A stretch of DNA of 64,000 bases from Clytia hemisphaerica (lineage: Eukaryota > Cnidaria > Hydrozoa > Leptothecata > Clytiidae), in the NCBI GenBank assembly GCA_902728285.1, contig CACVBU010000953.1, forward strand, positions 434,001-498,000, read 5' to 3'. The notes under the pieces are model-generated. The model had not been told where the DNA came from, searched no databases, and saw only the letters and a list, made by a program, of their open reading frames with translations. Made by a program: the position numbers and the translations under genes. Shown piece after piece: positions 35,901 to 48,796 of this stretch (positions are counted from its first letter, which is position 1; each line of letters begins with the position of its first letter).

Positions 35901-38900
35901 AAATAGATAATGACTTAAAAAGCTAGACACGAATAAAGGGTCTTAGTTCGTCGAAAAGGTTCTGTAATTTACAGTTGGAAATTTTTAATCATGGAACCTT
36001 ATTACACTTTCACTGTAGGTATAGCGTGTACTGGTTTAGTGAATTTAGAGGGACCGCCTGGGACCGCCGTCACCAGCTCTAACGGGTAGTACATACATCC
36101 ATACTCTCTGACGTTGTCTACGTCATTTTCAAAAGTTTACCCATAAGTAATCAAAACTTTATCGAGAATCTTAGCTAAACTCTGCTGTTTTTAAGCAGCA
36201 CGTTTACATTTTGTGGTGTCATTTACTGCCAATATTGTCACAACGTTTACCAGTGGAGTAATTAGAATTGACAGGTTTAAGTTCCGGGTATATAACTTAG
36301 TACAGTTGAGTCTCCATAACTCAGATACGCACGGGGAATTGGAATATTTGTTCGAGTTAAGGAAATTTCGAGAACACCCTGTCATGCAAGTGCAAGTTCA
36401 GAGAATACAATAGCATCATATTTCGTTTACAGTTTTGAAATAGAATCATGAAGGAACAGACATAATAAGCTCTCGTTAATGGCGTCTCAAAACTTTTTGT
36501 GGTTTATGAAATCAAACGTAGAAGGGATTATGAGAAAAGAGAAAGTAATTTGACCTGGATTGCGGACAAATATTATATAAAACTGTATAAAAGTTTCGTA
36601 GTAGATTAACGAATATTCCTCGAGATCATCTGTCGTAATTGATTGTCTTAGTTGGCTTTCTTAAAATATAAGATTAACCCTACCGACCATAGATTTATAA
36701 AGCCCGAAGGGCTAGATAGCGTACTTTTGCTTAAAAGTGTGTCGTGGTTAGTTAGGAAATCCTACCTAAATCACGTGACATTACAATATAATTTCAGCGC
36801 TTGACCAATCAGAAGCTTTGCGGATTTTCGAAAAGCAATAGCAACAATATTTTTTCTGATATTCACTTTTTTTTAACCTGCGATGGCTTAAAGCCCGACA
36901 TCTAGCCCTTCGGGCTTTATATCTATGGTACCGACGTCGTACGCTTTGAATCTGCCATCCAAAGTTCCATCTCTTTCGAACTAACCACATTATGATGCAT
37001 GTTTATGTGAAATTTACCTAATTTCCTAATTTGACTCCTTTATTGATATACTTTCTAAAAATGTAAAACAAGGGCTTTGACTAAAGAATTCGCGTAATTT
37101 TACAAAACCTCCCTCCCCTACTACATGTGGTGGAAGATGCTGTATACGAAGGGTCCTTTACTATTTGTTTAGGTTCAAATTCTATTTCATTTTTGGACGA
37201 AAGTTCCAATTTAGCTAAATCAATTCGCCTGGATACTTTATGCAATATTGAAACATACAGTTTACACTCGTCGAATTTGAAGTCAAATGGGAAGTCTTTT
37301 TTTGTTCGAATTACAGAAAGATTCGAATTATAGAAACCTACGATGGTTTCCTATTGACCAAAGCTGAGAATTATTTCGAATTACAGAAAGATTCGAATAA
37401 TAGAAGGTCATATTAGCTAGCCTCCACTGTAATCTGACTGAGACGGAAAGACATCAAAAAGTTTTAACTAATGAAAAAAAACTTACGTTACGGGACCGAG
37501 ATCGTCATATTGTTTCTTCATCACATCGTACATTTCTTTCCCTTTGTCAGATTTGGGCGCTCCTTTCCCGCACATACGTTTCAAAAAACTGAAATGTCTC
37601 AACCTGAATATGGAGATAAAAATGATTTGCTTTCTTTATGAGTACGCTCCAGCATGCATGCAAGAATTTTCATACCTTTGAGATTTTGACCAATTAGACC
37701 CATTTTTCACTGACAGTATAGGGAAACTTTGACTGTTATTCATTTTGATTCCTAGCCTTAGGGAAGACATTTTAGAATTACTTTTGTTAAATTATTTCTC
37801 AAATGGTCTGAAATCGCTAAAATGAGCTTTTTTGTACCTTTAGCTAAGGACTTTATTGGCGGAGGTCTAAGGTAAAGCTCTAGGGTGGCGGACCAATTTG
37901 TAATCAAAAACGATTGTTACGTCATCTCTAGACGGGGTCAACTGCCCTTGCACGTTAACCTAAATATTTGTGGTTGGATCTGACAATTCCCTAAAATGAG
38001 GACTGCATGGCGTCGTCCACATGACTAAAGGTTCAATCTTAAAATAAGTGTCTTGGAAAATTAGAAATTTTGCAATTCTATTCTGCTCTTTGAGATTGGT
38101 CCTTTTGTCATATGAAAACATTGACTATTCCTCTACATGAAAAAAAAGGCAATCTCAATCTCAAAGATGACCACGGTAAAACTTTGAATTTTGGCACTAA
38201 TTTTGAGATTTAACCTTTAGTCATGTAAACGACGATGGCTGGGTGACTGATTATAGAAAGGACATTTGCAGTAAATGCAGGATAGTAAATGCAGGATATT
38301 ATAGACTGACTGGATATTACTGAAAGGTAAATCTGATGGTTTTCGAGAAATTCTGTGAGTAGGTGAAAATTTCCCCTTTCATTGAATCGGAGAAGAGAGA
38401 TGCGTGGGCTTGAAAAAAATAATTATCAATAGAAATATCAAATTGCTGCTAAAGTATCTCATTTCGTTGGCTGGATGAGAAAGTCTGTTTCTTGTCAAAA
38501 CCGCTGTTGAAAGATTTGTCAATATTTGGAATAATATAACATGAAAAATGGTTACAAATCGAAGGATGTCATTTGATTACTATGATAAAATACCACACAC
38601 TTTGATATGAATGAACGTTCTCCAGGACATTAAGCAAATTTCCCTCTAGTTTTCTGCCAGTTTTTACTACCAAGTCCGACCACAAAGCTCTCTCGGGTAT
38701 ATTTCTTAGCGTCCGGCGAAAATAGATAAAATTTCAAACAAACATGAATCATAGCCCTCTAAAAAACCGCAGGTAGTACAAGGAGTACGAATTCGTTACT
38801 TAGTGGATGCCAGCAGCCTATGGATCATTCGGGTGATTTTTAGCCCGGGGGGGGGGGGGGGCAGCTGGGAAAAAGTACCGACGGGTATGTGCAGGTCCTA

Positions 38901-41900
38901 AGGGTATCTTTTCCAATATGTTTAAAATGCACTGTAAGAGTCGGAAAAACTAGAGATGCACTGTAAGGGTAGAAATTTCAGAAAATTCCTGAAAAATCTA
39001 GATATTTTGACCAAAAATGCTAGAATTTTGACCATTTTTTGCACGAAAGGGATCGAAAATTTGGGGGAAAATGCACTCTAAGGGTATGATTTTCACTGAT
39101 TTTTGCTGCACTGTAAGGGTGCAATTTTAAAAGCCAATTTTTGGCCCGCACATACCGTCAGACCGCAAACCCAGTGCCCCCCCCCGGGTCTTTTAGGCTT
39201 GAGTTGCCTTTTTCTCGGCTAGTGATTTGTCTGAACTGTTTAATCGAGTTAATTTTCATTAATAATTGAGTGCTATCAGTTATGTTCTTTTGGTTTTTGT
39301 AAGCTTAAAACAAGCTTCTTCACGTAAAATTCTTAAAAATTTAACGTCAAATTTTAAGGACTCGCATAATTTTTTTGGACCCACGAGATACCCACGTAAT
39401 TGTTTTGGACCCACGTAATTTTTTTTTCGAACCCACGAGATACCCACGTAATTATTTTTTTTTGACCCACGAGTTACCCACGTAATTTTTTTGCACCCAC
39501 GAGTTACCCACGTAAATTTATTTTGGACCCACGTAATATTTTTCTGGACCCACGAAATACCAACGGAAATTTTTTTGGACCCGCGTAATTTATTTTGGAC
39601 CCACGTAATTTATTTTGGACCCACGAGATACCCACGTATTTTTTTCTCGACCCACGAAGGCACGAGACCCACGAAGGCACGAGACCCAAGAGGGCACGAG
39701 CCACGTAACCCACGAGACCCACGAGGGCACGCAAGACATGCAAATAATCACACTCGTAAAACGTGCTCTAAGCGATAATTAGTGACATGGAATTTTTAAG
39801 ATCGATAAAAACGTTAAGTGGTGTAAACAAAGATTATCGTCTTAATCTTATCTTAAATCCAAACATGTTCACTCACGTGTGCTTTTTTACAAACTTGCAA
39901 CTATGTGGAAGTTAACAAAACTTAACCTTAAAATATGAGTGGTAAATAGTTTTGATATTATCATAATCGAATGTTAGGTGTATACCTTATAGATTTTGTC
40001 TCTTACAGAAGGTAGCAAATAATGGTATAATAACAGGACAGGGAAACAGAGAATAATACTGAAATGGCACTATCTTGAGAAACAACTTCTTGAGAAAAAG
40101 GTTCTATTGTATTTTTCCAGGAAAATGCACTCATTAACATAATGATTGCCGATAGACAGGCATCGAACGTTATTGAGAGATAACTTCTTGGGAAAATGTT
40201 CTGCTATAATAATAACAGGAAAATAGACTCCTTATCATAATTTCTGCCAGTAGACAGACGTTGAACATTATCTAATCAAAGAACTTGATATTCATCTAAA
40301 TACCATGAATTAGGAAAAAATCCTAAGAATTTACTCTATTAGGCGACATCTAATTAATTTGTTGTTGTCCCAACCGAGTAACGTAAAGAAAAATTAGGTC
40401 AGTATAAATAAAGGCTATGTTTCACCCATAAAACGCATAAAATAATGTGCTTGGTGGAAGTTCTAATAAACTTCCAATTGATATTTAGGCCAACTTTTAA
40501 GTTAGTTGAAGTTAGCTCAGATTTTGCCAATAGAAGATTCTTAACACTATTTTAATTATTAGCGAACAAAAAGGGGTTGAACCTTACCCGGGGGGGGGGG
40601 GTACTTAGGCAAAATGGGTGCAGGGTATGTTCGAGCCATAAGGGTCCCTATTGAGTCTCTGTAAGATCCAAAATTCACGAAAATCGAAATTTCCTCTCTC
40701 AAAGAAAAAGCGTCAATTTTTTCTCTCTAAGGGAAGACTTTCAATTTTTGACTCGGACATACTCGTCACTTCGCAACTCTAGTACCCCCCCGGATCTTTC
40801 CTACTCTGTCCAGAGTATCTTACGTAGTGTTTTGTCTCTACGTTAATGAATTTTGAAATCTCCGTAGATATCTAGACTGGATTCGTTTATAATGCGTGTA
40901 ATAAAGTAGTATAGGCGTTATATGATAATACGATTATTGTTACGGTAAAATTGTTCCTTCCATTACTTTTGCTTTATTTCTACTATGGCTGAATTAGTAT
41001 CGAACGCAATCTTACCCGATTCCCAGAAACATAGCTTGAAGATAGATCCATGCGATCAGTAAGAAGATTAACATTTGTGGGAAAGCGTACACGAACCAAA
41101 AGATGAAACTGACTGATGGTGCTTTTGGAAAGACACTAAAATGAAGAAATGATTAATTACAATATAGGAACCGCAAATTTTGTATTTTCTCTAATACATA
41201 TATTCATATTGATGAGTGACGCCCCCTATAGAGAGCAACGCTACGTGCTTTATAAGGTAATGAAGTATTCGAGAATGCCAATAACTCGAATGATTCGCAA
41301 AAAGCTTACTAAGTTGGCTCGGATTTCTTTTCAAATTGCACTTTGAAATCTTCCTTGTTCAAAACATGCCCACGTGTCTCATTGTATTAGACAAGGGATA
41401 GTTCTAACAATTTCTTTATCAACTAAGAACAAAATAACTTACTCGTCAACTTGGCCAGCTAAAACGAGTTGAGGGGCGGTTCCAGTGAGAGTACCTGTAC
41501 CTCCGATATTTGCTGAGTAACAGATACATAACAACATGGCTTTGCAGAGCTGCCGGTGGCGTTCGTACTCTTCATTATCTTTCGAGTTAATCCTGGAACG
41601 AGTGAAAAGCATAATGTCTGATGATGATGTACAAACCTTGCGCAGAATCAATAAATTATTATTCTGTATGTACACCCCTGTGTCACAGACCTACTGGGAC
41701 CCCATCCCCACAGGAAAATTTGGCAAAAATTTGGTCCCCGTTGGGAAAATACCCTGGAATTTCAACCTCACTGGGAGATTGACTTTGATTTCATCCCCAC
41801 TCGAAAATCAATGTCTAAAAATTACACTCCAAAACCATCCCCACTGGATTTTTTAACCTTAAATTTATATCCCCGTTGGGATTTCGATAGGAATTTTTAT

Positions 41901-44900
41901 CCCCACTGAAGAAAAAGGTTCCATCGGGGCTGTGAGACAGGGGTGTGTATGTGAGTAATAGTTAGGTTCTGCAGAACCGGATTGCTGATCCTATTAGTAT
42001 AAAAGTGAGATTGCTAGCCCGCACTTATGAAGAACAGCCTCTAAGCAGGTTTGATAGATCTAGTACAAAATCAGGTGGATGGCTTGCACGCACTAGTCTA
42101 CAGTTAGACTGATTAATGATTACAATACTAATTTCCAGTGGTCTAGAAATTGAGAATAACTTCTTACACTAGCTTTGTCATGGTATCTGAATTGGAGACA
42201 GTTCCCTCTTTAACATTATATCGCATCGTTTCTTCTTCATGTTGTATTGAATTTCCGTTGTCAATCACATCTAAATAGAGTGGAGACGCACGCGTGAACG
42301 TATTTTTCATTTATAAAACACATAGACAGTCCTAAAAATGCTGAATTTTCGTTTTCAATCTAAATGGAGTGGAGATGTACGTAAACGTAAAAGATTTATA
42401 TTCAAACACGTAGGCAGTCCTGAAAATGCTAACGCTAATGCTAATATTCTGTCTCAGACGAAAAACGGACTTGTTAAGTTATGCATATTTATTTTCACAG
42501 ATTCGTATATTTCGTTGAATTTTGCTGGGTTTTGAATCTGTTTGAATAGAAAATGCCTCTTTTTAAACTTCGCTAAAACGGAAACCCGTTTGACAGTCTG
42601 AGACGGAAAATAACTTTTATATTGTGAAGGGGAACTTTGCGGTAAATTACGAAGACTTGCGAAACCCGTGATCCTAGATTTTTTATTAAGCATATAGCAA
42701 TATTTCAAATTTTAAATGTAATGCAATCATGATCGTTAGCGAGGGTTTTGTAAAGTAGAATTTCGTTTTCAGAAATTAGGAATTCTATATATCATTTTTG
42801 AATTTTGAACTTTTGGGCGCATCGCATTTCAAAATATCTTGTTCAAATAAGATAGAAGAGCTACCAAAAAAAATGCAAAAAATAAAAATTTAACAGGTGA
42901 TTAGTAAGAATCAAAGCTCGTTAGTAGGCTATAAAAAGTTAGTAACCTTGAACAGACTCTCGAGAATGGATGATTGATTTATAGATTTCGTTGATACAGG
43001 AAAATTGAAAATTACTGTTATCCAAAAAAACAAAAACTTTGCAGAATTTTAGGAAACGAAGTTCGAAAATCTTCGTACATTTAGACAAATTTAGCCGAGC
43101 ATTTTGGGCACCACAAAGACAAGGCTAAAACTATAAATCTCAATTCACCGTCACCGTTCAAAATTTGTATTTTTAGCATTAGTATTCTCGTTAAGACTCA
43201 CCTGCCTCTGATTGAAACAAAAACCCTCTATAAATGTAACGTATATACGATCCGCCCCAAAAGATATTAGTGCTGTTAATAATTGACACTCTCTAATTCG
43301 ACATTCTATTATTCAATAAGCTCCATTATTCGATGAAAATCCAATATAGGCCAATATACAAGTCGCAAAATAAAAAGATTGAAGACAAATCACGTTTTTA
43401 CTCGAAATTTTTATGTGCTTGTTAGATGTTACATGACATTTATTTCTGATTGGTTTGAATTTATTGACACTAAAGTTATCAACTGAAAGTTGTAAAGCAA
43501 GTTAAAAGCAAGTAATAGGGGAATACGTGAACTTTTTCGAGTAATCATATGTTTTTTCGGCAGTGATATAATTTTGCAACCCGTGTATTCCTCTTGAAAA
43601 TCGAATCAGAGAGCGTCAACTGTAACGTAAAAAAAATATTAGTGATACGTTAGTTATACATTTCTTTTGATGAGGTTTAGTATGGTAAGTAGGGATTAGT
43701 TGCTGTGTTGCATTGCCATTACTTGCTGCTGCCTCTTCATCAGCTTCTAATTGTTCTTTTTCATCTTTCTCTTCACCGCCGTCTTTATGAAACTTCTTAT
43801 CCAGTTGTTTGAGTACAGCTTCCATAATGGGTGTCATCATAGCTGTAGTAGCAGTGTTGGTAATCCACATTGAAATGAAAGCTGTTGTCACCATGAAACC
43901 TAACACAAGAGATTTTAAACAATATTCTAATAAGTGATGGGTGCGGACTTACAAATATTACAGTCAGTTCATTTTTAGGGTTTTGTAGAACACAACAAAA
44001 CACTTTAAAAAGGGATTACAATAGAAAAAGGTGTAGCTCTATTTTTTTCCATAATTTAACCAATTTTCATAGTTTAACTCAGGGTACGAATAATAAAATT
44101 AATTGGAACCTGTGGTCAAGGCATTTTGTTTTCTTTCGAATTTATTTTCCTTTAAATTGAGACGGATGTGAATTTAAAATCGATTTCAATTTTGGGAAAA
44201 AAGATAGACATGAAATAGACATGAAATATTTATACTGACACTCGGCAAGTATTCAGTCATACTTGAATTAACTCTAAAATGCATTTCATCTTAAGTAGAA
44301 GCCTTAAATAGTTTTATGATATTAATAACAAGGTCGAAGATAGAATTTCTATTAGTAGGGAAAATGCCACTCACTCTTATTAAAAGTCAAGCAATGTGAA
44401 AAGTAGGTTAAATGACACTAAATTGCTTTTAATGTTGCTTTCTTATGGGAACTTTATAGTGATATGTTATATCAACAAGCTGTCTTAAAAGTTTATGAAA
44501 ACTTTTTTTAATGACAAGGAAATGTAATTTTGATGAATTCTCCCTGATGAAAGCAGTGTTTTAAAATCTTATTACATTTTTAAGTAATCATAATCCTTAA
44601 AACTTGATTGCATTAAAAGTAGATTATCAAGCATAAAGATTGCAAATGCAGATATGTCTTTTTTAGCTACACAAAAATTCATTAATTTGGAGACGTTTTT
44701 GCAAAAGTTTCAAGTAAGAAAGAGAGTGTTTGTTAATCACATTTTAATATGTTCACTATCATATGACGCACCCTTTTCTCAAAGACCCACTGGGAACCCT
44801 TCCCACTCGAAAAAATGGCCAAAATATCGTCCCCGGTGGAAAATTGTCCTCCAATTTTTGTCCCCACTGAAAATAATCAAATAAACCAATCCTCACTGCA

Positions 44901-47114
44901 AAATAAAATGCTGTTTTCCCATCTCCACTGAATTTTCTGACTGGAAAACAAAAGAATTGAAATCTTCAGCCATAAAAATAAGGGCATATTGATCCCCATC
45001 AAGTTTTAGTCTATTATTTTTACCCCCACTGGCTGAAAAAATCCTACCAGGTCTGTGAGAAGGGGTGTTATGACGTAACAAAACTGAAACTCATCATTTT
45101 CATTCATGCTCAGATTTTCACACAATATTGCTCAATGAACCTAGCTGGATTGAGCAACAGTTGAATACATTATTCAAAGGTTCATTTTAAAAATAACACT
45201 AAACTAGATACAAAAATATATGATGAGAGGTGAATAAGTTGCTATGGGATTTAGATATATTCAAAAGTTTCAATTTTCTAATAACATTTCAAAAAGTAAA
45301 AAGGCAACTGGGGCAGGGATCTGTTTGAAACATGTTTGTGAAAAACGCTCAAAAAGAGGATCCTAAAATTATTCATTTTGCATACTATAGAGAACAGAAA
45401 AGTTTCAAATTTCATTTTTTTGGTTAATGAAAGTCCTGTTTTTGAAAAAAATCAAATAGTTAACACCTCTTTTTCTGCCTTCAATGTTTATCAAGCAAAC
45501 AAAGTGTAAAAGAAATTTGTTGCTTTTTAGATGTACCAAATTAAAAAAAAAAGCAATGTTGCATAAATCATTTCAAAGATTTTATTTCTCAGATAAACGT
45601 TAAAAGTTATTGCCCTTTCAGGTAAAGGCTTTGATCCTTTTAATGTGAAACAATTCTTTAAAAAGACCAAAAATCAGAAAGCAAATATACAAGGCCTTTA
45701 TACTTTTTTTGCTACTGTAGGCAACATTTCTTGGATTTTCTTAATCAAAAAGCTACCCATTTTCAGAAGAAGGGAAGACAGAAATAATTAAACTTTTGAT
45801 GGGACCTTTTTTTTGACAATTAAGTTTATAATAATGATAAAAATCCAATTTGTTTCACTCGGAAATTCTGCCCTTCCTATTTTTCTATATCCCTATATGA
45901 GACTTGATTCTTAGCAATAGACCTTTTTTCAAAGAGGCCACCCTGTTGAATAATTATGTAGTCCAGCAGAAAAACAATGATAAAACCATGCATAATTATT
46001 ACAATGTGCAGGACACAGTAATTATTCATGGCTCTATCATTGTTTTTATGGCTGGACTACATAATTATTCAACAGGACGTCCTCTTTGAAAAAAGGTCTA
46101 TGGGCAAGACATATTTTTAAAACAGGCTAACAGAAAATTAAATGTACTGTATTCCAATTAGACAAATTATAAAAAGTCAATCCAAAACTTACCTAGCATC
46201 AGCCTTCTTGGTTGTGTTCCTACCATTAGAAGAACAAGAAGAGCAACTCTTTTATGAACATTCCATCTTTCTATGGCTAGGGCAATCAATAAACCACCCA
46301 ATAATAAAATGTTTGTATCTTTCATATACTGCATACATACAACTTTTGCTGGTAAAAGTCCAAGAAAAGGGAAGATAATCAACGGGAGTAGAGACGTCAC
46401 TGCAAGTGGTGTTACTTCTGTTACCCAAAAAACAGCCATGATTGCAATTCCGTATGCACACCTCATTTCCTATGGAGAAAAATGGTCATCGTGGTAAGAC
46501 TGGTAAAGAAAAGAACCAAACCACTTGAAGGCTTCTATGAATTTCTGATAAATGGGGGGGGGTTCATGGTTGGCGGAGGAGCGGAATCGGTCCTTTTTTC
46601 GGAAGGAGTGGCAGAATTTGACGAAAATTTAGACGGAATTACGGAAATTGGGTTCTCTGACGGAGACAGAAAATTAGATAATTTTAGTGCGGAAAAACAG
46701 AATTTAGCAAAAAAGTTTGAGGAATTTCGGAATTGGTAAAAGATATTCAAAATTTGCGGAATTTTCGACAAAAATATTGAATTTTAAAGGAATTTTTGGT
46801 GACGGAATTTTGGTTCAATTTAAGACGGTTTGATGGAAATTGGAGAAAAAATTGGCGGAATTGCGGAATCGGGTACCCCCTGAAACCCCCCCCCCCATAA
46901 ATATGTTGCAAATGAGGGGTTGAAGGTGGGAATTGTAATTAATCAGGAAAAAAGTCAATCAGAAGAGTTTGGAAAAATCTTTTGCTAAGACTTTTAAATG
47001 TGAAACAAAAGAAAAAATATTTACCGGCTCATCGATAGCGATCACCATCGGGGAAAGCAAGATCGGTGTCAGAACCAATATCAACAAACGTTTGTATCTC
47101 TTAAGATTTTCCAT
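32973..47114 (-). CDS. SLC13-family sodium-coupled dicarboxylate/citrate transporter
   Basis: Thirteen exons: 47114-47025, 46469-46193, 43899-43660, 42270-42168, 41592-41443, 41135-41016, 37603-37487, 35890-35786, 35176-35079, 34829-34720, 34204-34043, 33613-33476, 33173-32973. They splice in frame to 636 aa (family about 570-620). Seen in order: the first membrane helix; CAYG...[40 protein letters not shown] (SNT-type sodium/substrate hairpin); an acidic loop; [58 protein letters not shown] (second SNT motif); [26 protein letters not shown]. These are the SLC13A2/A3/A5 landmarks: Na+-driven uptake of di- and tricarboxylates at the plasma membrane. Which paralogue cannot be told. Exon 11 uses a GC donor. 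Exon 4 and its weak upstream donor (aaat|gtataa) are the least certain joins. N-glycosylation sites sit in the C-terminal tail ([10 protein letters not shown]). Confidence 0.92.
33272..33370. repeat. Short inverted repeat in SLC13 intron 12
   Basis: ATCACGACGACGGACGAAAA pairs with TTTTCGTTCGTCGTCGTGAT about 60 bp away; a small MITE. Confidence 0.6.
34250..34560. mobile_element. Poly-G/C-ended MITE, copy 1 (SLC13 intron 10)
   Basis: Shares long stretches with 38840-39185 in the same orientation (CTTTTCCAATATGTTTAAAA, GTAAGGGTGCAATTTTAAAA, CATACCGTCAG). It contains a run of G and ends in CCCCCC. Confidence 0.6.
35535..35745. repeat. Small inverted-repeat element (SLC13 intron 8)
   Basis: GGACCCCCCCCTTTCTTAAG at the left and GAAGGGGGGATCAGACCCC at the right form an imperfect inverted repeat. 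No gene. Confidence 0.45.
36686..36929. mobile_element. 244-bp MITE (SLC13 intron 7)
   Basis: Inverted ends ACCATAGATTTATAAAGCCC / ACCATAGATATAAAGCCC, then GAAGGGCTAGAT. A 4-bp ACCG flank on both sides may be the target duplication. Confidence 0.7.
38003..38245. repeat. Inverted-repeat element (SLC13 intron 6)
   Basis: CATGGCGTCGTCCACATGAC-TAAAGGTT pairs with AACCTTTAGTCATGTAAACGACGATGG; a probable degenerate MITE. Confidence 0.5.
38840..39185. mobile_element. Poly-G/C-ended MITE, copy 2 (SLC13 intron 6)
   Basis: Begins CCCGGGGGGGGGGGG and ends CCCCCCCCGGGT. The interior matches 34250-34560. Confidence 0.65.
39355..39735. repeat. ACCCACG minisatellite
   Basis: About 12 copies of a roughly 30-bp unit, GACCCACGAGATACCCACG plus AATTTTTTTT, shift at the 3' end to shorter CACGAGACCCACGAAGG units. 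Open frames on both strands here are by-products of the repeat. Confidence 0.85.
40589..40795. mobile_element. CCCGGGGGG-ended MITE (SLC13 intron 6)
   Basis: Ends ACCCGGGGGGGGGGGGTAC and its inverted GTACCCCCCCGG enclose about 180 bp of non-coding sequence. The ends resemble those of the 38840 element but the interior differs. Confidence 0.55.
41673..41945. mobile_element. 273-bp hAT-like MITE, copy 1 (SLC13 intron 4)
   Basis: Inverted ends CACCCCTGTnTCACAG. Flanked by TGTATGTA and TGTATGTG (7 of 8 identical). The interior repeats (C)CCCACTGG and GTCCCCGTTGGG words. A second copy is at 44769-45067. Confidence 0.8.
44769..45067. mobile_element. 299-bp hAT-like MITE, copy 2 (SLC13 intron 2)
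   Basis: Same family as 41673-41945 (ends CACCCyTTyTCnCAGACC; CCCCACTG repeats). Flanked by ATATGACG and TTATGACG (7 of 8 identical). Confidence 0.8.
45920..46098. mobile_element. Hairpin MITE (AAAGAGGCAGCC family), copy B (SLC13 intron 2)
   Basis: A nearly perfect 179-bp palindrome with TA borders and ends GACCTTTTTTCAAAGAGG / CCTCTTTGAAAAAAGGTC. It would form a long stable hairpin. Confidence 0.85.
46553..46897. mobile_element. Poly-G-ended MITE (SLC13 intron 1)
   Basis: Left ATGGGGGGGGGGTTCA, right TGAAACCCCCCCCCCAT. The interior is rich in GGAATTnnCGGAA words. It sits between SLC13 exons 1 and 2. Confidence 0.6.
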
Positions 47115-48489
47115 AATCAACGATATCTTGAACAAGGTAGATAACCACCTTTCATAAAAATTAAACTTTCCCTCTTTGACGAACTTACAAAGACCAGAGA
47201 CCAACTTGATGTGTCTCGACTGGTCGTGATTTGTTCAAAGAATGTTGTAAAATGAAACCGAAATCGAAAATGTAAACAAATATTTTTGACAGCATGGTTT
47301 CATGTGATCGTGTAAATTGCCGAATGAAATATCAAATTCAAGGAAGATCTATATTATCTTTTTTATAAAATATCAGAAGTTCATAAAAGTGGTATGATAA
47401 AAAAAAGTATATTGAAATTAAAGATTAATGTTTAGAAAAGATGATTATTTGATTAAAAATATAATTAATGATACCTTTCTCTAAAAAATGATTTACTTCC
47501 CCGCCATTCTTCTAAAGCTCCCGCCCTTCTTGTTCAAGTTGGAGACGGAAATTCTCCTTCTCGGGAAGTCTTTGGACCTGGATGGAAACCTGTCTCTGGC
47601 ATTTTGTCTGTTTTTGTATACAGGTATTTGCAGTCTTGTCAGCTTTTTCATTAATATACTAATTTTATGATTTTATTTTCTTCTGCTTTGTTTTCGAATA
47701 GTTTTGGGAGAGAGAGGGGGAGCTTTGCCAGCTTGGTAAAATCCATGTGTTTTCATTATGAGAAATACCTCGCAAGTTATCAATGACGCAAGCAATTAAC
47801 AAAAGAAAAAAACGAAAGATCAAAGAGATTTTCTTTAGCCAAGATTTAAGATGCCTTCGCCAATCTTGGGAATCTCCATTTTTCGATAAGTTATTCGCGC
47901 TTTTCGTGACAATTACTCTCATATAAATCTTATCACCACCAGGATTGGCGAAGTTTGTGAAGTTGAAGCACCTGAAGAATTGAATTTTTCAATCATCTGC
48001 GGTGGAGCTCAAGTTATCTGAAATTGGAATCGTCTAAAAGACACGATGTGCAATGAATTGTAACAAACAGTGATTGTTGATTTGAAATTCGTTAAAGATG
48101 CGAAGTAATTATCTTGGGAGTAAATGAACTGAAAATCAATTTAAAACAATGTAACAAAAAAGTTACAGAATTATGTCCATTTATGTAAAGAAATGTGAAA
48201 TATTTAGCTTAAAAAGTCACTCACGCATTAAATGTGATGTGCCGTTTTTAGTTCTCCTCTGGGAAAACAAAACCTGCTATGCCGGTTACGATTGATTCGT
48301 TTTTTATACTACTTAATTGACAAGGAATTTACGATGTTCTCTACCGTTTTGACTTTTTCGACGTCACAACTATGTGTAAGTACTTTCGTTTATATAATGA
48401 AAATACACGGATTTTACCAAGCTGTTTGCTGGCTTTGCTTGCTGATTTTGAGACAAGTTTTTACTAAAATTCCAGATAATTCAACAACA
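47115..48489. other. Region upstream of SLC13; no gene recognised
   Basis: Includes the presumed SLC13 promoter and 5' UTR. The short frames at 47488-47922 overlap on both strands and have no domain. Confidence 0.45.
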
Positions 48490-48796
48490 TAGACCTTTTT
48501 TTAAAGAGGCAGCCGTGTTGAATAATTAAATGTACTCCAGTATAAAAACAATGATACAGCCATGCATAATTACTGTATCATGCATGGCTGTATAATTGTT
48601 TTTATGCTGGATGGAGTACATAATTATTCAACATGACTGCCTCTTTAAAAAAAGGTCGTGGCTTCTTCACAAAGACGAAAGACAGATCTGGACTTATTTC
48701 GTACTTTCCAGTCTCTTGTTCGTAGTTTTTCTGACTTTCTGGTTCTTTGTGAGTTATTTCTATGTTTTCTAACTTACTGAATGACTTACCGACAGA

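Noticed and set aside
39491..39778. Open frames over the ACCCACG minisatellite as genes
   Set aside because: Both strands are open only because of the repeat; the translations are pure repeat products.
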